Assembly (NCBI GenBank): GCA_946479015.1
Contig: CAMLEQ010000289.1
Span: 1 to 5,335 of the forward strand
DNA: 5,335 nt
Reading direction: 5' to 3'
From: an uncultured Gemmatimonadota bacterium
GTDB lineage: Bacteria; Gemmatimonadota; Gemmatimonadetes; Gemmatimonadales; Gemmatimonadaceae
Shown: one piece after another, positions 1 through 5,335 of the stretch
How the letters are laid out: each line of letters starts with the position of its first letter
How positions within the stretch are numbered: the first letter of the stretch is position 1
The notes under the pieces: generated by a model
Database searches by the model: none
What the model was told of the DNA's origin: nothing
The model's input: the letters and a program-made list of their open reading frames with translations, nothing else
Program-made: the position numbers and the translations under genes

Positions 1-1130
1 GTCCCCGGGGGGATGGGTGTGCCGCCGGGCGTCATCGTCGGCGCGGTGCGCGTGACGCGCGCCTGGTGGTGCAGCAGTCCGGTGAGGAGCACCACGGGGA
101 GTCCCAGCGCCATGACCAGGAGCGCGCCGGTGAACACCCAATCGGGGAGCCCGATCACCTCGATCGCCACCCGCGCGAGCAGGGCCACGCCCAGGAACGC
201 GGCGGCGTACAGCACGAGCGCGCGCACGAGGGCGCGGCGGGTCGGCAGCGCGCCGAGTGGTACCGTGTGGCCGCCGCTCGACACCTGCGCCAGCGACGCG
301 AGCACATCGAGGGCCGACTGCGGCCGTGCCGCCGGATCCTTCTCCAGGCAGCGCATCACCAGCGCGGAGAGCGTGGGGGGCACGTCGGGACGCAGCTCGT
401 GCAGCGGCTGCGGGCGCTCGGAGATGTGCGCGGCCAGCAGGCGCTGCGGCGTCAGCCCCACGAAGGGCGGACGTCCGGCGAGCAGCTCGTACGCCATCGC
501 GCCGAAGGAGTAGAGGTCGGCACGGTGATCGGTGGCCGGATCGGCGGCCACCTGCTCCGGCGCCATGTACGCCGGCGTGCCGAGCGCGGCACCGAGGGCG
601 GTGAGCGTGGCGCCGGCCGGCTCCTCGCGCGCGCTCGAGATCGCCTTCGCCACGCCGAAATCGGTGACCAGCGCATCGTGGGCGGCGAGGAGCACGTTGT
701 CCGGCTTGATGTCGCGATGCACCACGCCGTGCGCGTGGGCGTACGCGAGCGCCTTCGCCACGTCGCGGAGTATCGAGACCGCGTCGTCCACCGGGAGCGC
801 GCCGCCGCGGGCGAGTCGGCTGCGCAGCGACTCCCCCTCCACCAGCGGCATGGTGTAGTACGGGAGCCCGTCCGCCTCGCCGGCCGAGAGTACCGGGACG
901 ATGTGGGGGTGCTGGAGCTTCGCCGCGAGCTGGATCTCGCGCCGGAAGCGCTCCACGTTGAGTCCGGCGGCGAGCTCGGGGGCGATCACCTTCACCACCA
1001 CCGCGCGCCCGAGCAGGGTGTCCTCGGCGAGGAAGACGCGGCTCATCCCCCCACCACCGAGCTCGCGCTGGAGCTCGTAGGCGTTCCCGAGTGAGGATTG
1101 CAGCTGCTCACGCAGGTCGCTCGCCACCAT
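1..1130 (-). CDS. Serine/threonine protein kinase, membrane-anchored (3' end outside window)
   Basis: Hanks-type (PknB-like) kinase that should phosphorylate Ser/Thr of partner proteins from the inner face of the membrane. 376 codons are visible and the frame is still open at the window edge. The catalytic domain spans about residues 19-280: glycine loop GGGGMSRV (25-32), ATP-anchoring K47 in VVVKV, helix-C E65, catalytic loop HRDIKPDN (138-145) with D140 and N145, DFG (157-159), and GTPAYMAPE (184-192). All key residues are present, so it should be active. Two hydrophobic stretches at about 301-327 and 332-353 look like a membrane hairpin. The part beyond residue 376, likely a sensor or repeat domain, is unseen. 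The ATG at 1130 fits the family start; GAGG lies only 2 nt upstream, too close for a good ribosome site, and an in-frame TTG at 1142 is an alternative. Its substrate is unknown, and it is separated from the upstream gene by 154 bp. Confidence 0.93.
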   Translation of the reverse strand, partial: MVASDLREQLQSSLGNAYELQRELGGGGMSRVFLAEDTLLGRAVVVKVIAPELAAGLNVERFRREIQLAAKLQHPHIVPVLSAGEADGLPYYTMPLVEGESLRSRLARGGALPVDDAVSILRDVAKALAYAHAHGVVHRDIKPDNVLLAAHDALVTDFGVAKAISSAREEPAGATLTALGAALGTPAYMAPEQVAADPATDHRADLYSFGAMAYELLAGRPPFVGLTPQRLLAAHISERPQPLHELRPDVPPTLSALVMRCLEKDPAARPQSALDVLASLAQVSSGGHTVPLGALPTRRALVRALVLYAAAFLGVALLARVAIEVIGLPDWVFTGALLVMALGLPVVLLTGLLHHQARVTRTAPTMTPGGTPIPPG

Positions 1131-1153
1131 CGCCTCGTGCAACTGGAGCGCCC

Positions 1154-1159
1154 AACTTA
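1154..1159 (-). promoter_or_regulatory. Candidate -10 element of the kinase gene (TAAGTT)
   Basis: On the minus strand TAAGTT ends 23 nt before the kinase ATG, in otherwise very GC-rich DNA. It resembles the TAACTT before rex and the TATCTT before arcA. No convincing -35 is visible. The assignment is inferred from position and similarity only. Confidence 0.3.
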
Positions 1160-1284
1160 GGAGAGGGCGCGGGGGCGCGCCAGCGCCCGCGCGACGCCCG
1201 TGCGGCTGCCGCTTTACACTCGGGCGGCGCGCGGCACGTCAGGGCGTCGGAACGGCGGGCGATGGCGTGATTCCCACCCCCCGC

Positions 1285-2205
1285 TCACCGATTCCTGAGC
1301 ACTTCCTGACTCGCGGGCGCGTCGTCCTCCACCTCCACGAGCGCGTACGCCTTCCCGTCGTGCCCCACCCTTCCCCAGGCGTTCACCGCGTCGTGCTCGA
1401 AGATCACGAGCCACCCCTCGTCCATCGCGCGGCGCAGCATGGCGCGCTTCGTTTCCAGCGTGACGAGCGGCTCCACGTCGTAGCCCATGATCCAGGGGAG
1501 CGGCAGGTGCGCGCTCGTCGGGACGAGGTCGCCCAGATAGAAGGCGGTCTCGCCCGCGGACCGGAGCAGCAGACCTTGATGGAACGGGACGTGTCCCGGC
1601 GTCGGCAGGGCGGTGATGCCGGACACGATCTCGCGCTCTCCATCCACGAAGTCGAAGCGGCCGGCTTCGTGGATGGGGACGAAGTTGTGCGGGAAGTAGC
1701 TCGCCGCGGTCCGCTCGTTCGTGTGCGTGGCGTAGTGGTACTCTCCCGCCTGCACCACGTACCGCGCGTTGGGGAACGCGGGGCGGATGACCCCTTCGGC
1801 GTCGCGATACGTGTTCCCGCCGCCGTGGTCGAAGTGGAGGTGGGTGTTGATCACGAGCGCCACGTCCTCCGGGCGGTGCCCGGCGGCGCGGATCCCGGCC
1901 TCGAGCGCGGTGCGACCATCCGGCGCGGCGTTCTCCACGCCGTAGATGTCGTGGAACTTCTCGTTCTCCTTGTTCCCGGCGCCGGTGTCGATGAGCACGA
2001 GCCCCACGTCGTGCTCGATGAGGAGGCAGCGCATGCCGAGCGGGATGCGGTTGCGCTCGTCGGCCGGGATGCGCCGCTCCCAGAGCGGCTTGGGGACGAC
2101 GCCGAACATGGCGCCGCCGTCCAGCTTCTGGCCGCCGGCCTGGATGGCGTGCACGCGCCACGCGCCGATCGTTCGCGAGCGAACCAGGGGTTCGGGAGGA
2201 GTCAT
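1285..2205 (-). CDS. MBL-fold metallo-hydrolase (lactonase/glyoxalase-II-like)
   Basis: A 306-residue metallo-beta-lactamase-fold hydrolase, probably cytoplasmic because no signal peptide is visible. The metal site can be read in order: THLHFDHGG gives H122, H124, D126 and H127; PTPGH gives H205; YLGD gives D226; FEHD gives H271. This is the complete two-metal ligand set of the superfamily. Length and layout are like AHL-lactonase or methyl-parathion-hydrolase type enzymes, but the substrate cannot be read from sequence; lactones, thioesters and phosphoesters all remain possible. The start ATG overlaps the stop of the exonuclease gene (ATGA, 2202-2205) and is preceded by AAGGA (2215-2219) 9 nt upstream, a good Shine-Dalgarno that supports this start and translational coupling. 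It is probably the last gene of the arcA-led transcript. A 361-codon ORF in another frame of the same strand over this gene is a GC-bias shadow. Confidence 0.92.
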   Translation of the reverse strand: MTPPEPLVRSRTIGAWRVHAIQAGGQKLDGGAMFGVVPKPLWERRIPADERNRIPLGMRCLLIEHDVGLVLIDTGAGNKENEKFHDIYGVENAAPDGRTALEAGIRAAGHRPEDVALVINTHLHFDHGGGNTYRDAEGVIRPAFPNARYVVQAGEYHYATHTNERTAASYFPHNFVPIHEAGRFDFVDGEREIVSGITALPTPGHVPFHQGLLLRSAGETAFYLGDLVPTSAHLPLPWIMGYDVEPLVTLETKRAMLRRAMDEGWLVIFEHDAVNAWGRVGHDGKAYALVEVEDDAPASQEVLRNR

Positions 2206-3122
2206 GCGGTGGTATCCTTGTCCACGGGGTGCGGCATCGCCGGCGGGCGTCGCGGCCGGCGGCCGCGCGCGCGCGCGCCGAGGAGGCGCTGCAGGTCATC
2301 CCAGCTCCGGCACTCCCGCTCTCTCGCCCCGTTCAGCAGGTGCAGCAGCACGCGCGCGGTGGCGAGCGCGTCGCCGCCCGCGCGGTGGCGTCCGGAGATC
2401 TCCACGTCGTAGAAGTGCGCCACGCTGTCCAGGCGCCGGCTGCGGAGCTGCGGGAGCAGCCGGCGCGCCAGGCGCACGGTGCAGAGGCGCGGTCCGTCGA
2501 GCCGGCGGCCGGTGGCGCGCTCGACCTCGGAGGACACGAAGCGCCAGTCGAACTCCACGTTGTGCGCGACGAACACGTGCCCCTCGAGCACGCGCAGCAG
2601 CTCGTCGCACACGTCGCGGAATCGCGGCGCGTCCTTCACCATCTCCCACGAGATGTTCGTGAGGGAGGTGATCATCGGCGGGATCGGGCGCTCGGGGTTC
2701 ACGAGCGTCTCGAAGGTGTCAGTCACCACGCCGTTGCGCACGACCACGGCCGCGACCTCGGTGATGCGGTCGCCGTGCCACGGGCTCGTGCCGGTGGTCT
2801 CCACGTCCACCACCACGTAGCTCAGCGCCTCGAGCTCGTCTCGCGGGCCGGCACTCCCCGCGGCCGGGGCCGGCCCCCCCCGCGGGGGCGCGACGGCCGG
2901 CGGGAGGCGCGGGGCGAGGCACCAGCGCCCGGCGTCGTCGCGCGCGAACTCCGGTTGCCCGGCGAAGAGCGCCACGGCCATCTGCTCCGCCACCACGCGC
3001 GGCGCGCCGGGCATCTGGCAGACGTGCTCGATGAGCGCCACCGCCTCCGCCGGTCCCCCGGCGAGAAAATCCATGGCCCGCTCGGTGAGCAGGGTCTCGA
3101 TGGCGCGGGTCGTGATTCCCAT
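2202..3122 (-). CDS. DEDDh-family 3'-5' exonuclease (DnaQ/epsilon-like) with extra N-terminal domain
   Basis: A 306-residue protein whose middle (about 100-265) is an RNase T/DnaQ-type exonuclease that removes nucleotides from 3' ends. The motifs are complete: ExoI VDVETTG (D106, E108), ExoII AHNVEFD (D192), ExoIII HRAGGD (H246, D251), i.e. the DEDDh set. The role could be proofreading, repair or RNA trimming; sequence alone does not decide. Residues 1-72 form a separate helical segment ending in PEFARDDAGRWCLAP, which looks like a winged-helix wing (inference). A Pro/Ala/Gly-rich linker (about 72-96) follows, encoded partly by a run of eight C. The C-terminus (283-293) is Arg-rich and could touch nucleic acid. 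The ATG at 3122 has no Shine-Dalgarno; M17 (3074) is an alternative start. The gene lies 40 bp downstream of arcA and overlaps the next gene by 4 bp. Confidence 0.93.
   Translation of the reverse strand: MGITTRAIETLLTERAMDFLAGGPAEAVALIEHVCQMPGAPRVVAEQMAVALFAGQPEFARDDAGRWCLAPRLPPAVAPPRGGPAPAAGSAGPRDELEALSYVVVDVETTGTSPWHGDRITEVAAVVVRNGVVTDTFETLVNPERPIPPMITSLTNISWEMVKDAPRFRDVCDELLRVLEGHVFVAHNVEFDWRFVSSEVERATGRRLDGPRLCTVRLARRLLPQLRSRRLDSVAHFYDVEISGRHRAGGDALATARVLLHLLNGARERECRSWDDLQRLLGARARGRRPRRPPAMPHPVDKDTTA
2215..2219 (-). promoter_or_regulatory. Ribosome binding site of the metallo-hydrolase
   Basis: AAGGA on the minus strand lies 9 nt before the ATG at 2205, inside the last codons of the exonuclease gene. 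It is the only clear Shine-Dalgarno among the five gene starts in the window, and it fixes the start of the downstream overlapping gene. Confidence 0.6.
2874..2881. repeat. Homopolymer tract of eight C within the exonuclease linker
   Basis: Eight consecutive C on the plus strand (G8 in the mRNA sense), flanked by GGCC-rich sequence, fall in codons of the low-complexity linker between the N-terminal segment and the nuclease domain. The reading frame is intact here. Tracts of this length can slip in replication, but this could equally be a by-product of high GC. Confidence 0.6.
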
Positions 3123-3162
3123 CAGGTGAGGTCTGGAGAGTCGGGGAAGCCGGCGGCGCCGG

Positions 3163-4398
3163 TCACGTCCACGGATCGTCGCGCAGCAGCGGCAGCGTCA
3201 TGCAACGCGGGCCGCCGCCGCCGCGCACGAGCTCGGATCCCTCGAAGGTGATCACCGCGCGCTCGCCGTCGCGCAGGCGCTCCTGCCCGGTGAGGAAGCT
3301 CACCGCGGACACCTCCTTGAACCCCATCTTGTTCAGCTCGCACAGCGTCGCCTCGTTGCGCGCGTACGAGAGGATCACCCCCGGGCGCGCCGCGATGAAG
3401 TTGCACCCGCTCGCCCACTGCTCGCGCTCCTGCACGATCCGCCGGTCGCCGCCGCAGAACACCGGCTCCATCGGCAGCTCCACCGCCTGGAGCGCCGCGA
3501 ACACGTTCGGCATCTCCCGCATGTGGTGCTGCCCCTTCCGCCGGTGCAGGATGGCCAGTCGCTCGGCGCCCACGAAGTGCGGCGGGTAGATCACGCACAG
3601 CTCGCGATCGACGTGCGTGAAGATCATGTCCAGGTGGATCGCCGTGTTCTCCTTCGGCATCACCACCACGATCACGTCCGTCACCGGCGTCTGCGCGAAG
3701 ACCAGCTCCGTGAGGTGGTCGATCGCCGCGGGGCTCGACCGCTCGCTGAAGCCGATCATCAGCGTGTCCTGCCGCAGCGGGTGGACGTCCCCGCCCTCCA
3801 GCGTGTAGTTGCTGCGCCGCTCCGATGCGCCGTCGTAGAGGATCCCCTTGTTGGCCAGCAGCGGGTGGTAGAGGAAGAGCGCCTTCATGATCAGCTCCTC
3901 CGACCACCGCACGCCGTAGCGCATCGACCCGATCATCACGTGGTCGCCGATGACCATCGCGGTGTCGCGCGTGAAGAACAGGTTCGGGAGCGGGGGGAGC
4001 ATGTAGCCGCACTCGTTGAGGGCGCGCGCGAGCGGCCCCGGCTCCTCTTCTTCCCCCTCGATGAGCATGCGCACCAGCTCGGCCGGCGGCTGCGCGCCGA
4101 TCTTCCCCGCCAGCGGCCCGGAGGGGACGATGTCCATCGTCTCGCGGACGAGGAGCTCGCGCGCCTCCTCGGAGACGGCCACTTCGGCCAGCAGGTCGCG
4201 GACGAAGTGCACCTTGGCGAAGCGCTCGAGGATGGCGACGAAGCGCCGGTGCTCCGTCTGCGCGATCTCCAGGTCGATGATGTCGTCGTAGAGATAGTCC
4301 GCGCGATTGGCCGGCGTCACCGCCAGGAGCTCCGGCCCCGGCGTGTGCACGAGGACCGCGCGGAGATTGCCGATCTCCGAGGATGCGTGAACGGGCAT
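3163..4398 (-). CDS. arcA: Arginine deiminase
   Basis: Hydrolyses L-arginine to L-citrulline and ammonia, the first step of the arginine deiminase pathway, in the cytoplasm. The 411-residue length is typical of the family. Guanidino-modifying-enzyme motifs appear in order: FTRD (D145), EGGD (E201, D204), HLDMIFTH (H255, D257), and a C-terminal GGGGPRCMTLPL with nucleophile C399. The substrate-clamping arginines are probably R165 and R220 by position. The residue five before C399 is Gly (Arg in the Pseudomonas enzyme, variable elsewhere in the family). The chosen ATG (4398) starts MPVHASSEIGNLRAVLVHTPG, the normal family N-terminus. The ORF stays open to 4569, but those 57 extra codons would cross the Rex operator and the rex start and look non-native. 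No Shine-Dalgarno is seen, and a -10-like TATCTT ends 8 nt before the ATG, hinting at a leaderless mRNA. No arcB, arcC or arcD is in the window. The gene is divergent from rex. Confidence 0.95.
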   Translation of the reverse strand: MPVHASSEIGNLRAVLVHTPGPELLAVTPANRADYLYDDIIDLEIAQTEHRRFVAILERFAKVHFVRDLLAEVAVSEEARELLVRETMDIVPSGPLAGKIGAQPPAELVRMLIEGEEEEPGPLARALNECGYMLPPLPNLFFTRDTAMVIGDHVMIGSMRYGVRWSEELIMKALFLYHPLLANKGILYDGASERRSNYTLEGGDVHPLRQDTLMIGFSERSSPAAIDHLTELVFAQTPVTDVIVVVMPKENTAIHLDMIFTHVDRELCVIYPPHFVGAERLAILHRRKGQHHMREMPNVFAALQAVELPMEPVFCGGDRRIVQEREQWASGCNFIAARPGVILSYARNEATLCELNKMGFKEVSAVSFLTGQERLRDGERAVITFEGSELVRGGGGPRCMTLPLLRDDPWT

Positions 4399-4406
4399 AG
4401 GTCCCG

Positions 4407-4413
4407 AAGATAA
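4407..4413 (-). promoter_or_regulatory. Candidate -10 element of arcA (TTATCTT)
   Basis: On the minus strand TTATCTT ends 8 nt before the arcA ATG, an AT-rich island in GC-rich DNA. TAGATG (4431-4436) sits 17 bp upstream as a weak -35 (3 of 6 matches to TTGACA). If used, transcription would begin within a few bases of the ATG, giving a leaderless message. Inferred from sequence only. Confidence 0.35.
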
Positions 4414-4489
4414 CCCGCGCCGCGCCCCGGCATCTAGGTGCGTTCGCGCGCGGGGGTCGCGTTCTCGCGGGATGCGGGGCCGGGGATGC

Positions 4490-4518
4490 TGGAAAAAGCG
4501 TGAAGGGTGGGATAACTT
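4490..4518 (+). promoter_or_regulatory. Candidate rex promoter
   Basis: TGGAAA (4490-4495, 4 of 6 matches to TTGACA) and TAACTT (4513-4518) are separated by 17 bp upstream of rex. Initiation would fall near 4525, inside the Rex operator, leaving a leader of about 20 nt. The -10 overlaps the first two bases of the operator, so bound Rex would exclude RNA polymerase. GATAAC (4511-4516) is an alternative -10 reading. Confidence 0.4.
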
Positions 4519-4534
4519 GTGAAGAAATTCACAA
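4517..4534. promoter_or_regulatory. Rex operator (perfect inverted repeat)
   Basis: TTGTGAA GAAA TTCACAA: two perfect 7-bp inverted arms around a 4-bp AT-rich spacer. It matches the well-known Rex consensus TTGTGAAnnnnTTCACAA with no deviation. It lies 12 bp upstream of the rex start codon and overlaps the TAACTT -10-like element, the usual arrangement for repression by Rex that is released when NADH rises. It is 118 bp upstream of the divergent arcA start. A lone half-site-like CGTGAAG occurs at 4499-4505. Confidence 0.92.
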
Positions 4535-4546
4535 TCTCTCCCCCCC

Positions 4547-5182
4547 GTGAAGCGGATCGCCGAATCCACCGTCCGTCGCCTGTCGCTCTATCTGCGCTTC
4601 CTCGAAGAGTTCGAGGCGCGAGGGCTCGCCACGATCTCCAGCGATGAGCTCGCGGCTCGTGGCGGGACCACCTCCGCCCAGGTCCGGAAGGACCTCTCCT
4701 TCTTCGGCTCCTTCGGCAAGCGCGGCCTCGGCTACTCCGTCGCCGAGCTGGCCTCTCGCCTGCGCGACATCCTCGGCCTCGGCCGCCAGTGGCGCGTGGT
4801 GATCATCGGCGCGGGAAAGATCGGCGCGGCGCTCGCCCAGTATCACGGCTTCCGGCAGCGCGGCTTCATGATCGTCGGCGTCTACGACAGCGACCCCGCC
4901 AAGGTCGGGAAACGGGTGGACGGGCTCACCATCCGCGCGGTGGACCAGCTCGCCGCGGACTTCCGGCGCGACGCCGTGGACATCGCCGTGCTCGCCGTCC
5001 CGGCCGATGCCGCCCAGCCGGTGGCCGACCTGGCGGTGGCCGCCGGGATTCGCGCGATCATGAACTTCGCCCCCGTGCAGATCCACGTTCCTGAGCAGGT
5101 CGCGCTCAAGACGGTGAACATGGCGATGGAGCTGGAAGGGCTGTCGTTCCTGCTGACGAATGGGAGAATCGTCGACAACTGA
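4547..5182 (+). CDS. rex: Redox-sensing transcriptional repressor Rex
   Basis: A 211-residue homodimeric repressor that reads the NADH/NAD+ ratio: it binds operators when NAD+ dominates and leaves when NADH rises, releasing fermentation and respiration genes. Residues 1-78 are the winged-helix DNA-binding domain, with recognition-helix region TTSAQVRKDLSFFGSFGKRG (41-60). Residues 82-200 are the Rossmann domain with GAGKIG (88-93) and acidic D114 at the end of the second strand in VYDSDP, which contacts the adenosine ribose in NAD(H)-specific folds. The C-terminal segment NFAPVQIHVPEQVALKTVNM (173-192) and the following helix match the family dimer-swapping end. Length is normal and no key part is missing. 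The GTG at 4547 is the only usable start, since the frame has a stop at 4520 and no other start codon between. No Shine-Dalgarno is present; a C-rich stretch precedes the GTG. A Rex operator lies just upstream, so autoregulation is expected. Confidence 0.97.
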   Translation: MKRIAESTVRRLSLYLRFLEEFEARGLATISSDELAARGGTTSAQVRKDLSFFGSFGKRGLGYSVAELASRLRDILGLGRQWRVVIIGAGKIGAALAQYHGFRQRGFMIVGVYDSDPAKVGKRVDGLTIRAVDQLAADFRRDAVDIAVLAVPADAAQPVADLAVAAGIRAIMNFAPVQIHVPEQVALKTVNMAMELEGLSFLLTNGRIVDN

Positions 5183-5195
5183 TAGGGAGTAGGAC

Positions 5196-5214
5196 TTGGT
5201 GGCTAGACCACCAA
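5196..5214 (+). other. Short hairpin downstream of rex
   Basis: TTGGTGG (5196-5202) and CCACCAA (5208-5214) form a perfect 7-bp stem with loop CTAGA, 13 nt after the rex stop. No T-run follows on either strand, so it is not a standard intrinsic terminator. It could protect the 3' end of the rex mRNA or aid termination. Confidence 0.5.
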
Positions 5215-5218
5215 AGGA

Positions 5219-5232
5219 CGCGTGTCGCGTGT
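5219..5232. repeat. Tandem 7-bp repeat CGCGTGT
   Basis: Two adjoining copies of CGCGTGT (5219-5225 and 5226-5232) lie in the non-coding DNA after rex. The second copy extends into CGCGTGTAGG, whose exact reverse complement occurs at 5308-5317. Confidence 0.6.
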
Positions 5233-5247
5233 AGGAGACTGACGGGT

Positions 5248-5334
5248 AGAGGAGGTAGGTAGAGCGAGAGTAGGTTTGGATGTAGAGAGAGTCCATCTAC
5301 ACACGAACCTACACGCGCCGTACCTCCCTCCTCT
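5248..5334. repeat. Long imperfect inverted repeat, 39-nt arms, 9-nt loop
   Basis: Arms 5248-5286 and 5296-5334 align without gaps around the loop GAGAGTCCA (5287-5295): 31 Watson-Crick pairs, one G-T pair and 7 mismatches. The strongest blocks are 5248-5255 with 5327-5334, 5257-5261 with 5321-5325, 5270-5276 with 5306-5312, and 5281-5286 with 5296-5301. No ORF with recognisable content lies here. It could be a terminator, a structured RNA, a MITE-like element or an intergenic repeat; what follows the right edge is unknown. Confidence 0.75.
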
Positions 5335-5335
5335 T

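Noticed and set aside
66..1094. 342-codon ORF on the plus strand
   Set aside because: It lies antisense to the kinase, is rich in Arg/His/Gly with no domain pattern, and the minus strand carries a full set of kinase motifs.
1202..1215. GCGGCTGCCGC followed by TTT as an intrinsic terminator
   Set aside because: The stem is only 4 bp with a 3-nt loop, the T-run is three bases, and no plus-strand gene lies upstream of it. No clear terminator was found for the minus-strand operon either.
1214..2299. 361-codon minus-strand ORF covering the metallo-hydrolase
   Set aside because: Arg/Ala/Pro-rich low-complexity translation in a different frame, without motifs; a high-GC shadow of the true gene.
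3122..4012. 296-codon minus-strand ORF inside arcA
   Set aside because: Out of frame with the clear arginine deiminase and lacking any recognisable motif.
4399..4569. 57-codon N-terminal extension of arcA to an ATG at 4569
   Set aside because: It would run through the Rex operator and the rex start, and its translation is Arg/His/Pro-rich and unlike the family; the protein from 4398 already has a normal length and N-terminus.
4529..5296. 255-codon minus-strand ORF opposite rex
   Set aside because: Antisense to a complete, well-conserved Rex; it begins in the inverted-repeat region and has no family features.
5183..5335. CRISPR array or tRNA in the repeat-rich right end
   Set aside because: Repeats are 5-7 nt with irregular spacing and no spacer architecture; no cloverleaf or T-loop consensus is present.

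Overview
The window is GC-rich (roughly two thirds G+C by eye) and densely coding. It most resembles a member of the Gemmatimonadota: the serine/threonine kinase with a VVVK lysine motif and C-terminal membrane segments, and the domain style of the exonuclease and metallo-hydrolase, recall proteins from that phylum. This assignment is an inference from protein style, not from a marker gene.

Layout. Four genes run leftward and one runs rightward. From the left edge: a kinase gene (1130 to 1, minus) that runs out of the window; a 154-bp gap; an MBL-fold metallo-hydrolase (2205-1285, minus); a DEDDh 3'-5' exonuclease (3122-2202, minus) whose stop overlaps the metallo-hydrolase start in ATGA; and an arginine deiminase, arcA (4398-3163, minus), 40 bp upstream of the exonuclease. 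A 148-bp divergent intergenic region follows, then rex (4547-5182, plus), the NADH/NAD+-sensing repressor. The last 153 bp carry no recognisable gene but contain marked secondary-structure potential.

How they work together. The intergenic region between arcA and rex holds an 18-bp perfect Rex operator, TTGTGAA-GAAA-TTCACAA (4517-4534), overlapping a TAACTT -10-like element of rex. This predicts autoregulation of rex by the redox state of the cell. It also raises the possibility that the divergent arginine deiminase, an ATP-yielding enzyme of low-oxygen metabolism in many bacteria, is under redox control, although the operator lies about 100 bp from the best arcA promoter candidate. arcA, the exonuclease and the metallo-hydrolase are spaced like an operon. 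None of the usual arc partners (arcB, arcC, arcD) is in view, and the two downstream genes have no obvious link to arginine.

The least explained stretch is 5183-5335: a short 7-bp hairpin, a tandem 7-bp repeat, seven GTAG(A/G) motifs, and a gap-free imperfect inverted repeat with 39-nt arms that reaches the right edge, plus a competing 10-bp pairing.
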